Shown here: positions 39,261-50,196 of the stretch, piece after piece
Layout of the letters: every line of letters starts with the position of its first letter
Numbering within the stretch: the first letter of the stretch is position 1
Origin: Amoebidium appalachense
Lineage: Eukaryota > Ichthyosporea
Direction of reading: 5' to 3'
Assembly (NCBI GenBank): GCA_963693365.1
Contig: CAVNZM010000001.1
Span: 2,170,001 to 2,234,000, forward strand
Length of the DNA stretch: 64,000 bases
The notes under the pieces: generated by a model
Told to the model about the DNA's origin: nothing
Seen by the model: the letters and a program-made list of their open reading frames with translations, nothing else
Databases searched by the model: none
Translations under genes and position numbers: made by a program

Positions 39261-39320
39261 AATTTATTTTTTTATAATGACTTCATTGATATGCTCAGCA
39301 AAGTAGAAGCCATCGAGATA

Positions 39321-42300
39321 TCACCGATATCTCGGAGAAGAAAATACAAAAGCCCTCACTCTCGGATACGGAGGAGATAATACATAATCATACACCCTAG
39401 AAAACTCGTTAAACATACCGTGGTTCAACAGATAGTCAATAGACGTAATATCAGGATCATCTAAATAAGCCAGTCTTCTAATTTCTAGCGGAATATTCTG
39501 AGATAAATAAATACATCTATCTAAGTGTTTACGAGAAAAAGGTTCTGCACAAAAGTGGCACAAACATTTATGGAAACAAAGGTTACAGCGCCAAAATAAA
39601 CATTTCCAAGCTATATCACAAGGAGGGGTTAGAATTGCAAAATCGGTACGTGTGGTAGGTTTACGAGAGGAAGGATAAATATAAGTAGCTAATTTACACA
39701 ACGATTGTAAAGAAAATAGACGAGTATCTAATATAAAAAGAAGCACAGGCTCAAGTGCCCTACCATGATACTCTATATCACAACGATGAAGCAAAGGATA
39801 TTGAGTATGAAACCAAGTAACATACTGCTGATAACTAGTAGAAGAGAAAAATAAAGGAGATAAGTATTTAAAAGGATATCTCGGAATGGGAGAGAGATTG
39901 GGGATAGGACATTTCGCACGAACATTAGAAATGCCGGGAACAGGTGCTAAAGATGGAAAGAATTGCAACAAAGGATGATAAGAAGGAAGCCTAACCAAAT
40001 GAAAACAAAAGCGAAGTCCTAATTCATTCATACGCTGGCGCGCCGGAGGGAGACCAAAAACACTCAGCAAGGGAGCCGCCAAAGGATGCCTACGCGAGGT
40101 TCGAGAAATAAACTGGATGAATTCACGCTGAAAGGAATCGAATTCCCGAAAAGCCGCGCGCTGTTGCCGTGGAGGGGCACACAAGAGTAACGGGAGGCCA
40201 TATTCGAAACATGGACGAAGAAAAACTTTATAAAGAGTGAGCAAATTGTCAGGATGAATATTAGAGATATTTGCGAATATTCCTTGATAGATATGTAAGC
40301 GACCACGCGCACGAGAAATGCGCGAAGTCAAAAGGCGCTCAAACCAGATACCCTTAGAGGTGAAAGGAATACCTAAATAGTCATAGGAGGACACGATTGG
40401 GATAGGTTGATTGTTCAGAGTGTACTGTGCATTGAAAGAAAAGGTGCCGCATTTATCTATCCCAATTTTCATGAAATTTCGGAAACACCAGTCATCTACT
40501 CGAGAAAGCATGTTATTCATGATAGAAGGATCGTGAGTGACTAAGACAATATCATCAGCGAAAAAAAGGCTGGAGACACAAGAGTCGCCGGCAACTGGAA
40601 ATTGTTGAATTTCTACCGCTAAGTCGTTAATAAAGACATCAAAGAGAAGGGGACTCAAAAGTGAGCCCTGTAAAAGGCCTGGAGTACGATTGAATCCGTT
40701 ACTCAGTACCCCATTCACAACGGCAGCCCCATGTGTGTGGTCAAATAACGCCTGAAGTAGCCGACCAAAGGGAAGAGGTAGCCCTCGAGAGGCCAACTTG
40801 TGCCACAGCAAATTCGTTGGAACCGTGTCATAGGCATTCTTAACCGGGTTAAGGTCGATAAAGCATACCTCGCGACATCCAGAACGAATAGTGTCGTGTA
40901 ATAGAAGAGCATGAGTATAGCACGAATAAGCATGCCGAAATCCGCCCTGAATGTTGCTCAACTGGAAGACACTCGATAAGGTTTCATATTTGTGGAAGGT
41001 ACGCAATATGCAGGACTCATATAGGCGACGGAATATGTTAGTTAAGGTGACTGGCCGGAAGGAAGAAATCGGACCAGTAGAGATCTTCTTGCGGACGGGA
41101 TTTATGATGGTGTCATTCCACGACGAAGGAATGAATCCCAACTCATAGAAGGCAGAGAAAAACTCGCTCACCCAATACGCAAAGGGGGGTGGAGGCGGCG
41201 TATTCCCGCCTTTGGTAATAACGGGCGGAGGGCACAATGCCTTAAGAAGCGCGGGTGGAAGGGCATCCGGACCACAAGCCTTCTTGGGTTTTAGGGCAGA
41301 AATAGCACGTGGAACGTGTGCAGCATTAAAATAGCTCAAATATTCGCCTGGAAAGGAAGAATCAATCGGCCAGGAAGGTGGTGTGGAGAGTAAAGAATAC
41401 GAAGGGTGCGTGGAAGGAGCAGAACTAAGGTGGAATAATTCGGAATAATAGTCATCTGTGGAAGTGAGTGTGTCGGGTTTATCAGGGCTACATGTAATAG
41501 TGATGGAAGGGCCAAATCGTCCTAGACTCTTGAGGGTGGAAATACAAGAATCGTGGGAAAGTGTTTGACCTAAGTGGCCTAAAGTGAGAGATGGTCGTAA
41601 CCTAACATACGGATATGCGACACTACCGACCACACTATTACCTAATTCAAATAGAAAATCAACAAGAAGAGAATAACATACCTCGAGGAGATACGGGTCC
41701 CTCCGCTGTCGAGCATCCTGCACGGCTTGCAGGAGAGTGAGGTGAATCTCCTTATAGGCATTTTGAATACTAAGCCGATTGAGTTCATCCTTAAATTTGC
41801 GACTAATAAGGCGTTTAGTTACACGAACAATGTGTGGCGAAACAGGAGTGGAAATCTGAATAATAATAGGCTTGTGGTCGGATGCAGTAGAAAGCGCAGC
41901 GTCGGAAAGCGGGGAAAAACGAACGGTTGAAGCCCAAATAGAAGCACACCAGTCCGTACGATGAGTAGCCTCAATCTGTGGAGGGCGAAGGTAGCACGCA
42001 TTAAAGAACTGCTGAATGGTACGAGCACGGCTATTGTAAGGACGGAAACCGGCGAGTGGAGTCGTAGAATGAGCCTGGGAAATCGGTGCAATAGAGCAAT
42101 TGAAGTCACCGATGATTGCATGTGAACGGGGAAGTGACCTTAAGATATGATCGACCTCCGCATCTGAGAGTGAAGGTGGAAGGTAAACAAACGTGAATAC
42201 CCGATGCTGATAAACAATGGAAACATGGAACTCCCGGGAATTGACCAATCGGCAATCAAATGCTACAGCCGGATTGGCTAATATGGCTATACCTCGGCAT

Positions 42301-42485
42301 CGATGATTGGGTGAATAAACTGACGTGCCAATCAGACAATTGGATTGCTCAAGCTGATGGTGGTTGTAAAACCATGTTTCAACTAACCCAACAAAGGTGT
42401 AAGAGTGTGTCTGATGAAGAATATGGTGTAACTGTTTATGTTGTAATCCCCGAACATTCCAAAAATAGACCGATATGGGCTTCAC
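39321..42485 (-). CDS. LINE ORF2: apurinic-type endonuclease, reverse transcriptase, zinc finger
   Basis: About 1054 residues. N-terminal endonuclease/exonuclease/phosphatase domain: FWNVRGL at 8, VETWF, GDFNC at about 125 and SDHKPI at about 205. Reverse transcriptase: KKACGPDALP, ISSFRPVTLT, LLQGSLLSP and the catalytic FFADD at about 638. Near the C-terminus CHFCAEPFSRKHLDRC is a C-x2-C-x7-H-x3-C zinc-finger motif at about 980. The frame has no ATG at its start: it opens ATC TCA GTG AAG, and that GTG overlaps the ORF1 stop (CAGTGAAG), suggesting coupled termination-reinitiation or a frameshift. The frame is otherwise intact, so the enzyme may be functional. Confidence 0.9.
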   Translation of the reverse strand: MKPISVYFWNVRGLQHKQLHHILHQTHSYTFVGLVETWFYNHHQLEQSNCLIGTSVYSPNHRCRGIAILANPAVAFDCRLVNSREFHVSIVYQHRVFTFVYLPPSLSDAEVDHILRSLPRSHAIIGDFNCSIAPISQAHSTTPLAGFRPYNSRARTIQQFFNACYLRPPQIEATHRTDWCASIWASTVRFSPLSDAALSTASDHKPIIIQISTPVSPHIVRVTKRLISRKFKDELNRLSIQNAYKEIHLTLLQAVQDARQRRDPYLLEVCYSLLVDFLFELGNSVVGSVAYPYVRLRPSLTLGHLGQTLSHDSCISTLKSLGRFGPSITITCSPDKPDTLTSTDDYYSELFHLSSAPSTHPSYSLLSTPPSWPIDSSFPGEYLSYFNAAHVPRAISALKPKKACGPDALPPALLKALCPPPVITKGGNTPPPPPFAYWVSEFFSAFYELGFIPSSWNDTIINPVRKKISTGPISSFRPVTLTNIFRRLYESCILRTFHKYETLSSVFQLSNIQGGFRHAYSCYTHALLLHDTIRSGCREVCFIDLNPVKNAYDTVPTNLLWHKLASRGLPLPFGRLLQALFDHTHGAAVVNGVLSNGFNRTPGLLQGSLLSPLLFDVFINDLAVEIQQFPVAGDSCVSSLFFADDIVLVTHDPSIMNNMLSRVDDWCFRNFMKIGIDKCGTFSFNAQYTLNNQPIPIVSSYDYLGIPFTSKGIWFERLLTSRISRARGRLHIYQGIFANISNIHPDNLLTLYKVFLRPCFEYGLPLLLCAPPRQQRAAFREFDSFQREFIQFISRTSRRHPLAAPLLSVFGLPPARQRMNELGLRFCFHLVRLPSYHPLLQFFPSLAPVPGISNVRAKCPIPNLSPIPRYPFKYLSPLFFSSTSYQQYVTWFHTQYPLLHRCDIEYHGRALEPVLLFILDTRLFSLQSLCKLATYIYPSSRKPTTRTDFAILTPPCDIAWKCLFWRCNLCFHKCLCHFCAEPFSRKHLDRCIYLSQNIPLEIRRLAYLDDPDITSIDYLLNHGMFNEFSRVYDYVLSPPYPRVRAFVFSSPRYR

Positions 42486-43653
42486 TGAGATTCAGCCGGA
42501 AGTTTGTCCAACCAACGTTTGTAGAAGTCAAGAACCCCACCAGAACGCGCAGCATGATCCGGTTGGCCCCCCTTCGAATTCTCTGCTTCAGCACAAGCAT
42601 GCTGGAAATATTCAATCTGTTTGCACAGACGCCGACGCAACATAGTAGTTGGCTTGGTCTTGGCGTCCAACAGTTCCTTCTTCTTGATGTTCCCTTCTGC
42701 ATCGGGTTGGAAGTCCTTGGGGCGGCACCTCAAGGGTGCAACGGCGGAGGTGATCAGTGAGGGCCGCGGCATACCCGGGATCCACCAATAGCTCAAGAAT
42801 CTGGCCACCAATGAACGAGTAGGAATGGACAAGACTCGTGCGCACTCGGAGGGCCCAGAAGTCCGCCTTGATTTCGCGGATGTAACAACGCGGTGAGGTC
42901 AGAGGAGGATTGGCCAGAGGCCGTGCCCGTGGTAGGCTGGACTGGCTGCTTGGGCGGACGAGCCATGAGTCGTTGAGCCGCATTCACAAAATCATCAACA
43001 AGGTGCACGTTTTGACCGATACTGCGAATGGAGCGAGCCACAGAGCGAAGCTCATCGGGGCCTTGAGCAACAGCCGCGGCATAAGAACGCCGCTGGGGTT
43101 CACGCACCGGCTGAGAAGCGAGTGCATGAGTGGTACCACCGGTCCGGGCAGTAGTATCGCCAACAGCGTCACGGGGAGCAGGGAAAACAGGGGGAATCTG
43201 AACAGAAGCAGGCTCAACACGGACGGGTTCGGATGCTGCTTGAGAAATAGGCCGAGACGAGTCAGGTTGCCGAGGAGTAGACAGCATTGCTTTGATCAAG
43301 ACGAGAAATCTGCTTGGATAGACGCGAGACCGTCGCAGTGAGAGCCTTGTTTGCTTCAGTGAGAGACTGGAGTTGCTCGTGAAGACGTCGGGTTTCCTCA
43401 CGCAAATCATCTTCAGTAGCAGAGGAAATGCGGGGTTCTTGGAGTGGGGCTCTCCAGCCGCGGACTCATCATCTGAAGAGGCTGGGTAGCCGTGCTTCTG
43501 AGTACCACGAGCTGCAGCGGAATCTTGAGAGTCCACCTGCATGGGGGTGGAGTTCACAATAGGATCTTTGGGATCTTCCACGGTCAGAGGGGAGTACCGG
43601 TTGGTGGCCTCAGCCCCGGCTCCCCGAGAGCGACTGCGGGGTGTCTTGCTCAT
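42482..43653 (-). pseudogene. LINE ORF1 (nucleic-acid-binding/coiled-coil protein), frame-broken
   Basis: ATG at 43653 (MSKTPRSRSRG). The chain runs in one frame to about 43440; for 43270-43440 it is in another frame that gives a clear coiled coil (EDDLREETRRLHEQLQSL, then leucine heptads). It then returns to the first frame (PVRVEPASVQIPPVFP ... YAAAVAQGPDELRSVARS) until about 42880. After further shifts the end is read in the 42832-42482 frame (KKELLDAKTKPTTMLRRR ... LDKLPAESQ). At least three indels are therefore present. Acidic/Pro-rich N-terminus, coiled coil, then basic region is the usual ORF1p plan. Confidence 0.7.
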
Positions 43654-44870
43654 AGTGGTGTGTGTGTTACCACGTGTTTTTTACAAAAAAATGAAGTGAG
43701 TGTGATATTTGAACGTGCAACCGTACACAAGATTCAGATTCGCGAAAGTTCAAGTGATGTGATTGATCAACAACTTGTCAGAGTCGTCTTTTCGAAGGGT
43801 ACTATAGGCTCATAATTATTTTTTTTCTTTTGACTGGTTTTATTCGACGGAAAGATATGCAAGTATGCACGGCATACTGACAAGACAATAAAAACTTCAC
43901 GAGTTATCCGGTAACAAGTGCATACTGAGATACCTGAACTCACAATAATTAGTATTTGAGAGGGGGCTACAGGGGGGTCCCAGCCCAAACACCTCCATTC
44001 CAACCCGTTTAGTTTTCGGGCTGGTCTGGTCAGCCCTAACCCAAACGTTTTTCGGGCTGGTCCGGGCTGACCAGACCAGACCGCCCCAGCTCTGCCCGGG
44101 ATCCGGATGACGAAAGTAGCTAGGCGATCTCCAATCACGTTGGAGTTTGATTTTGCGCGTATTACCGCCGGAAAGCCTGTAGATCACTGTGATTCGGTAA
44201 TAGCAGCCACAATAGCCATATATAGCTATAGTGGCTCACGCAAACGGTAAGAGCAACCTGTGATTATTAGCCCATCCTGATTGGTCATCAAAAAGGATTG
44301 CACAAACTGGCAATCGCGAAGAAGTGGGCACTCAGAGCTGGCACTCAGGGTTTCTCAGAGAATCTTAGAGTAATTCTGGTATCATTTTTTGATATTTGTT
44401 TTCTAGAGCTGAATATAGTAATTTACATTAACACGGCATGGCACACGTGATAAAATTATGGCCCACATGTCAGTAGATGGTGGCGAAATGTGTTCCATCC
44501 ATGTCCTGCACCGAGTGGCCTGTGCATGGGATGGTTATCACGATGGTGCATCACGACTCACATTACGGCTCTTCATGGGTGCGACTGGTAGTGCACGTAC
44601 TGCCTCTGTTACATCGTGGTACGTTATGGCATGGTACATGTGTTGCATTGCAGCACGTGTGTCTCATTGCGGTCTATGTGTGTGGGCTGCATATGGTTTG
44701 CATCACGAGGAGGTGGGTGCATTGGGAAAGTGTGCGGGGTTTGGGGTGTAAGTTGCGATTAAAGAAAGAGAGATGTAGAAGGAAAAGGTGTTCTTGGCGT
44801 TTCAAGCTGTGGCCCTTGCATGTGAACATGTAGGGGTGCTTGCATCGTTCGTTAGCTGGGTGTGAGTGGA
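43654..44870. other. Intergenic; contains a dispersed ~160-bp repeat at 44131-44284
   Basis: The segment 44131-44284, starting CCAATCACGTTGGAGTTTGA and ending CCTGATTGG, is recognisably similar to 62300-62457 in two blocks (CCAAT...TTGGAGTTT...GCGCGT and GGCTCAC...GCAA...GTGA). Palindromic CCAATCA/TGATTGG ends suggest a small TIR element. No gene. Confidence 0.45.
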
Positions 44871-44879
44871 TGGGTGGGT

Positions 44880-45112
44880 GCATGCGTGGAGGGGGGAGGA
44901 GGAGAGGGAGGGGGAGGATGGGGTGGGGGGGTGGGTGGGTGGGGGGGGGGGGTAGCTATCCCCCCTTTCTGCTTGTGTGTGTGGCGTTTGTGTGTGTGCA
45001 TTGTATGCCGTGTATGTGTGTCTCTGTGTGTGCGTGCTTGTGTGCATGTGTGTGTGTGTGTGTGTCCCACGCGCGCTTGTGTGTGTGTGTGTGTATGTGC
45101 ATGTGTATGTGG

Positions 45113-45173
<61 letters not shown>

Positions 45174-45609
45174 TGTGTGTGTGTGTGTCTGTGTGTGTCT
45201 GTGTGTGTCTGTGTGTGTGTTTGCGTGTGCGTGCGTGCGCGGAGCGCGTTTTCTACATGAAGTAAAGGGGGGATGGAAGAGAGAAAGGATTTTGACGGAA
45301 AGAGATGGGTTATGGGCTGCTTACCTTTTGCTTATCTTTTCGACCCAAATACCTATCCATCCACACATTTCTTTTCTTCTCCTCCTCTCCTCCCCCCCCC
45401 CCCCCCCCCCAGCCACACACACATGTACTTACATACATACACACACGTGCGCTCACATGCATTCACACAAACAGACAGAGAGACAAACAAACAAACACTC
45501 ACACGCAAACATGTGTATGCACCCGTGCACACACACACAACACACATGCACAAACACACACACACACCGTCACACACACACACACAGACACACACACACA
45601 CACATACCA

Positions 45610-45671
<62 letters not shown>

Positions 45672-45690
45672 ACAACGTAGGCAACGAGTG
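44880..45690. repeat. G-rich, (GT)n, poly-C and (CA)n cluster
   Basis: G-rich 44890-44953; GT-rich 44976-45234, with a core (GT)n at 45116-45170; C run 45390-45410; CA-rich 45414-45670. Confidence 0.9.
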
Positions 45691-46075
45691 GTGTATCTAC
45701 CCCACCTATGACTTCACACACTGCCTATGTGAGCTTGCTCCTGACGTTTTTTCTCCCTCTGAGCTTCTTTTACTCGTTCCCCCCCTCCCCCCATTCCCCT
45801 CTTTTTTCAAGTTTCTTTTTTGGCTTCAAGAGTCTATTGTGTGGATATTTTTGTTGTTTTTTGTTTTCTTGCTTTTTTTCCCTTGATAAGGTTGGTGTAT
45901 AGGTGTGTACGAGTTGATGAGTGAGAGAGTAAGTGAATGTGTGTATGTGCACTCTACGCGTGTGTGTGCGTTGTGGCGGTGGTGATGGTATGAGCCCGAG
46001 CGTGTCTTCATAATTCATGTTCTTAGTCGACAAGGGGTCACTGAGGGTCTCTCTCCCTCTCACTTCGCCCCCCTC
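45691..46075. other. Spacer between microsatellite clusters, no gene
   Basis: T-rich and pyrimidine-rich unique sequence, then CCTCTCTCTCCCTC leading into the next repeat. Confidence 0.4.
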
Positions 46076-46450
<375 letters not shown>

Positions 46451-46616
46451 TATGCCCCTACACCTCTTAGGCATTCCATTGTCCTGCACACTCTTGCCTT
46501 CGCCCATCCAACACCCCAATTCTCCCTCCCTCTCCCTCTTCCTGCACGCACTCCCCTATGCTTTTTAGCTCCTTGCTGTGTGCTATAACATCAATAACCA
46601 TTTTCTTGTCCCCCCC

Positions 46617-46648
<32 letters not shown>

Positions 46649-47399
46649 ATCATTGCCATAATGCCTCCTGGTCAGGTGATGCCTGACCAACTGACCAATC
46701 AACGTGCAGGTGGTGGCCAGCACTCTAGTCGACAAAGAGTGAACGGCTGCTAGTCTGGAGACAAATCCAGTTCGGTAACCCCCCCCCCCCCCCCCCCTTG
46801 TCTCACCCCTTTCCCAACGAGCCCCGATCCGAGCCTTTTGCGGCCGATATCAATATCGAAGCTGCTTTTCATCTTATTCAATGATGCGATTGGGTTATTG
46901 CAGCCGGACCTTGAGAAAACCACTTCATGTATATATGATTTTTCAGGAGTGCTAGCTGAGACAGAGAGCCTGCTCGTACTCGTCTGTTTTTGTTTCGGGC
47001 ATTTTACCTCCCTTTCCGCAGAGGGGCATACAAGGTTTTTTTAACCGTGGCGATTCGAATAATAGCGAATTACGGCCCAGGCGAAATATATATCAGGGTA
47101 GAGCCACCCATACTGCTCCACATACACCACCCATTCTGCTGCACATACAGGCATGGAAATGGGAGTATAATTGCTCAAGGTTACCGATGACTCACCGTAG
47201 TGTGAATGTGGTTACCGTTATGGATGTACGTGTAGTAGTTGCTAATGGTTGAATGAGGTACATGGTCCAATGAAAGTAACTCTACAATAAACTGAGACGG
47301 TGCAAGAACACAGAAAGGCAAACATTGCCAACAAAAGGCCCTGTGAGCAATGTTGTCCACCCACCCCTCTCCCCCCATCCCCCTTGGCAAACCGTTGGC
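46451..47399. other. Intergenic with poly-C runs; no gene
   Basis: C runs at 46611-46649 and 46779-46798 in otherwise unique sequence. Short frames of ordinary composition (for example near 46838-47044) have no recognisable domain. Confidence 0.45.
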
Positions 47400-47719
47400 C
47401 ACACACATGCGCACTCGCATGCACAGGTGCACACGTAGGAACACACACACACAACATCCACACATACACCAACGTGGACAGACATGCATACGCATAGCAT
47501 TTATACACATGCAAGTACATGCACACACACAGAGAGAGAGACACGCACACACACACACACATACACACGACACATACACACACACACACACACACATGTG
47601 CACGCACCACACACTCGCACAGACTCGCACACATGCACCTGCATGTCACACACACAGACTCTATGATATGATGTGCATTCAGACACACAGACACAGGCAC
47701 ACACACGTCACACACACAC

Positions 47720-47774
<55 letters not shown>

Positions 47775-47915
47775 TACGTACATGTACACACATGTTCACG
47801 CATGCAGGTACACATGCATACACACACACACATACACATGCACAAACGCACGCACACACACGCACGCACGCACGCTCACGCACACACCGTACATAAGCAC
47901 ACACACACACATGTT
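47400..47915. repeat. CA-rich degenerate microsatellite
   Basis: CA repeats with ACGC, ATGC and TACA variants, with the purest part at 47715-47770. Confidence 0.9.
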
Positions 47916-48039
47916 TTAGCCCCCCTTTCTTTCTCCGTCATACTCCCCCCCCAAAGGGCTCTTTTCCTTTTTGTCCCAAACGGTTCAATCCACGTAAGAA
48001 TGGGGGTGAATGGATGTGGTATCGATAATATTTAGGAAG

Positions 48040-49350
48040 CCGGGGGGGTTGGAGGGTTGGGGTGTTTTGGTGGTGGTGGGGAGAGGGGAAGGGAGGGGGG
48101 GGGGGAGGGGGGGGAGGGGGGGAAGGTGAGGAAGCAGTCGTGATCTTCTAAAAAGTCACCTCTTCAGGACTCAGAGCAGCGGATTTGGTGGAGGCGGTGG
48201 TGTTGGGTGGGTGGTAGTGCCGTGAGTATGGGATGGTGGGTGAGGCAGGGGGGGTGGTGTGTGTGTGTGTGTGCTTTTGGGTGTTTTGATGGGGGGGGGG
48301 GGGGGAGGGAGGGGGGGGGGGGGGGGGGGAAGCTGACCGGGGGCAGAAGCATGTGTGGCTGAGGGCAGAGTCTGCCATGCATGTGTGTGTGCGTGTTTCT
48401 CTGTGGTTTGTGTGTGTTTGTTGAGGGGGGGGGGGGGGCGGGGGGGGGGGGGGCTGGAAGTTTTTTACGTATGCGATTTTGTGTGTGTGTGGGTGTGTAG
48501 GGGGGGGGGGGGGGAGGTAGCAGGGGGTGTTAAGTGGGTGTGTGTGTGGGGGGGGGGGGGGGGGGGGGGGGGGGGGAGGAAGGGAGGAGGGGTGCAGGTG
48601 TAAAGGGGACGAGTGAGGAGGCTTCATGCATGACAGTACCGACTAAATTAGCTACACCCATATCGTTGCCATAAAAGAGCTCCCCCCTTCTGTCGACGTC
48701 CCCCAAGCACCCCTTCTTTTTTTGGTGGTTGCCTTAGGGCGGAAGGGAGCATGCAGTGGGAGGATCAAGGTACACATACGGTGATATACCCCCGGGGGAA
48801 AGGGGGGCGGGGGGAGGAGGGGGGGGGGGGGGGGTGAGGGGAGGGAGGGGGGGGAGGGGGGGGGGAGGAGGGGAATAAATTTCACGCCTCAATTTTTGCT
48901 TTTAGCTTCTCGTGGAGAAAAGGGAAAGTGATGTTGGTGGTCAGGGGAATTTTATTTTTTTTCTTCTTCTTTCTTTCTTTCTTTTGCGGGGGGAGGGGGG
49001 TGGGTGATACAGGGGGAGGGGGGGGGGGGGGGGGGAGGGGGGGGGGAAGTAGGGAGAAGGAGAGCCGGGAGGGGGGGGGGGGGGGGAGGGGAGTGTGGGG
49101 GGGAAGGGGGGGGGGGGGGGTGGGTTTCTTTTTGCGAAATCCGATCATTTCGCTTTCTTTTTTTTGGGAGGGGATGCGAGGGGGGGGAGGGGGGGAGAGG
49201 GGCGGAGGAGGCCTGGGGGAGGGGGGCGGGGTGGGGGGGGCGGAAGCGGGCGGGGGAGGCCTTGGGGGGGGGGGGGTGGGGGGAGGGGAGGGGGGGGAGG
49301 GGAGGGGAGGGAGGGAGGGGGGGGGGAGGAGAGGGGGGGGGGGGGGGGAT
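48040..49350. repeat. G-rich region with GT patches
   Basis: G or GGGA runs at 48095-48125, 48291-48330, 48424-48453, 48500-48514, 48548-48578, 48801-48870, 49014-49124 and 49177-49347, with short GT repeats between. Proline/glycine frames over it are artefacts. Confidence 0.9.
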
Positions 49351-49750
49351 CGGATTCCGAGAAAAGAGGCAGGAGTATGCATTTGACGGGCATAGCGAAG
49401 TTAAGGGTGTCTGTGTGTGTGGTACGTACACGCGTGTGTGCGAGTGGAATGTGTGTTTGTGTGTGTGTTTGTGTGTGTGTGACCTACTACAGTGACTATG
49501 CCCGTGTGCGCGTGTGCCAGTGTGTTGCCACGTGTGTGTGTGTGCGTGTGCGTTCCGTGCGCTCGTGTGTGTGTGTGTGTGTATCGTGGAGGGGCCTTCA
49601 GCAGGGGGGGGGGAAGTGGGAAGGGCGCACATATTTCAGCATGATATTGTGTACATGTGCAGAGCATGACAGATATGGGCACGCGTACGCCAGAAAAATA
49701 ATTGTTCGTGCTTTATTAGAGGCAGCTTAGAATACGTAAACAAAAAAACG

Positions 49751-49753
<3 letters not shown>

Positions 49754-49790
<37 letters not shown>
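49754..49790. repeat. 37-bp G run abutting a TIR element
   Basis: Uninterrupted G run ending exactly where the left TIR (CCAACCAC) of the next element begins. Confidence 0.9.
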
Positions 49791-49792
<2 letters not shown>

Positions 49793-50196
49793 AACCACAT
49801 TGGCTGAGTCAACTTGCTCCGAGCAGAAATAATCTGCAAGAAGCAGAATTTTTCCGCAAAAAGAATTCTGCTAAAAGCAGAATCATTCTGCAAACAGCAG
49901 AATCAATCTGCCAAAAGCAGAACTAATCCGCCAAAAACAGAATTATCCTGCTAAAAGCAGAATTATCCTGCTAGAAGCAGAATTATTCGATCTGCTGTCG
50001 AAAGCAGAAATTCTTCTTTTTGCGGAATAATTCTGCTATTTAAAAGTATAATAATTCTGCTAAAAGCAGAGTGATTCTGCGTTTGCGGAATAATTCTGCT
50101 ATTCGCATAATAATTTCTCTTTTTGCAGAATGATTCCGTTTATGCAGTCTGATAATAATTCTGCTTTTTGCAAGTTGACTCTGCCGACGTGGTTGG
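49791..50196. mobile_element. 406-bp TIR element with a palindromic satellite interior
   Basis: Terminal inverted repeats of 27 bp at 49791-49817 (CCAACCACATTGGCTGAG, then TCAACTTGC) and 50170-50196, with three mismatches. The whole interior consists of about 18-20 imperfect copies of a ~20-bp unit such as AGCAGAATTATCCTGCTAAA, each close to a palindrome around GCAGAATNATTCTGC. No ORF. No target duplication can be read because the left flank is a G run. A related block lies at 35815-36335. Confidence 0.7.

Larger units (their letters stand above)
39262..43680 (-). mobile_element. LINE (non-LTR retrotransposon), near full length
   Basis: Minus-strand element with two frames: a decayed ORF1 (about 43653-42482) and an intact ORF2 (42485-39321). 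After ORF2 about 50 nt of 3' UTR lead to a short A-rich end (complement of 39263-39280). No clear target duplication was found, so ends are approximate. Its RT is of the same group as the LINE at 52-55 kb (shared CGPD, ISSFRP and LLQGSLLSP blocks) but the two are clearly different families. Confidence 0.85.
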
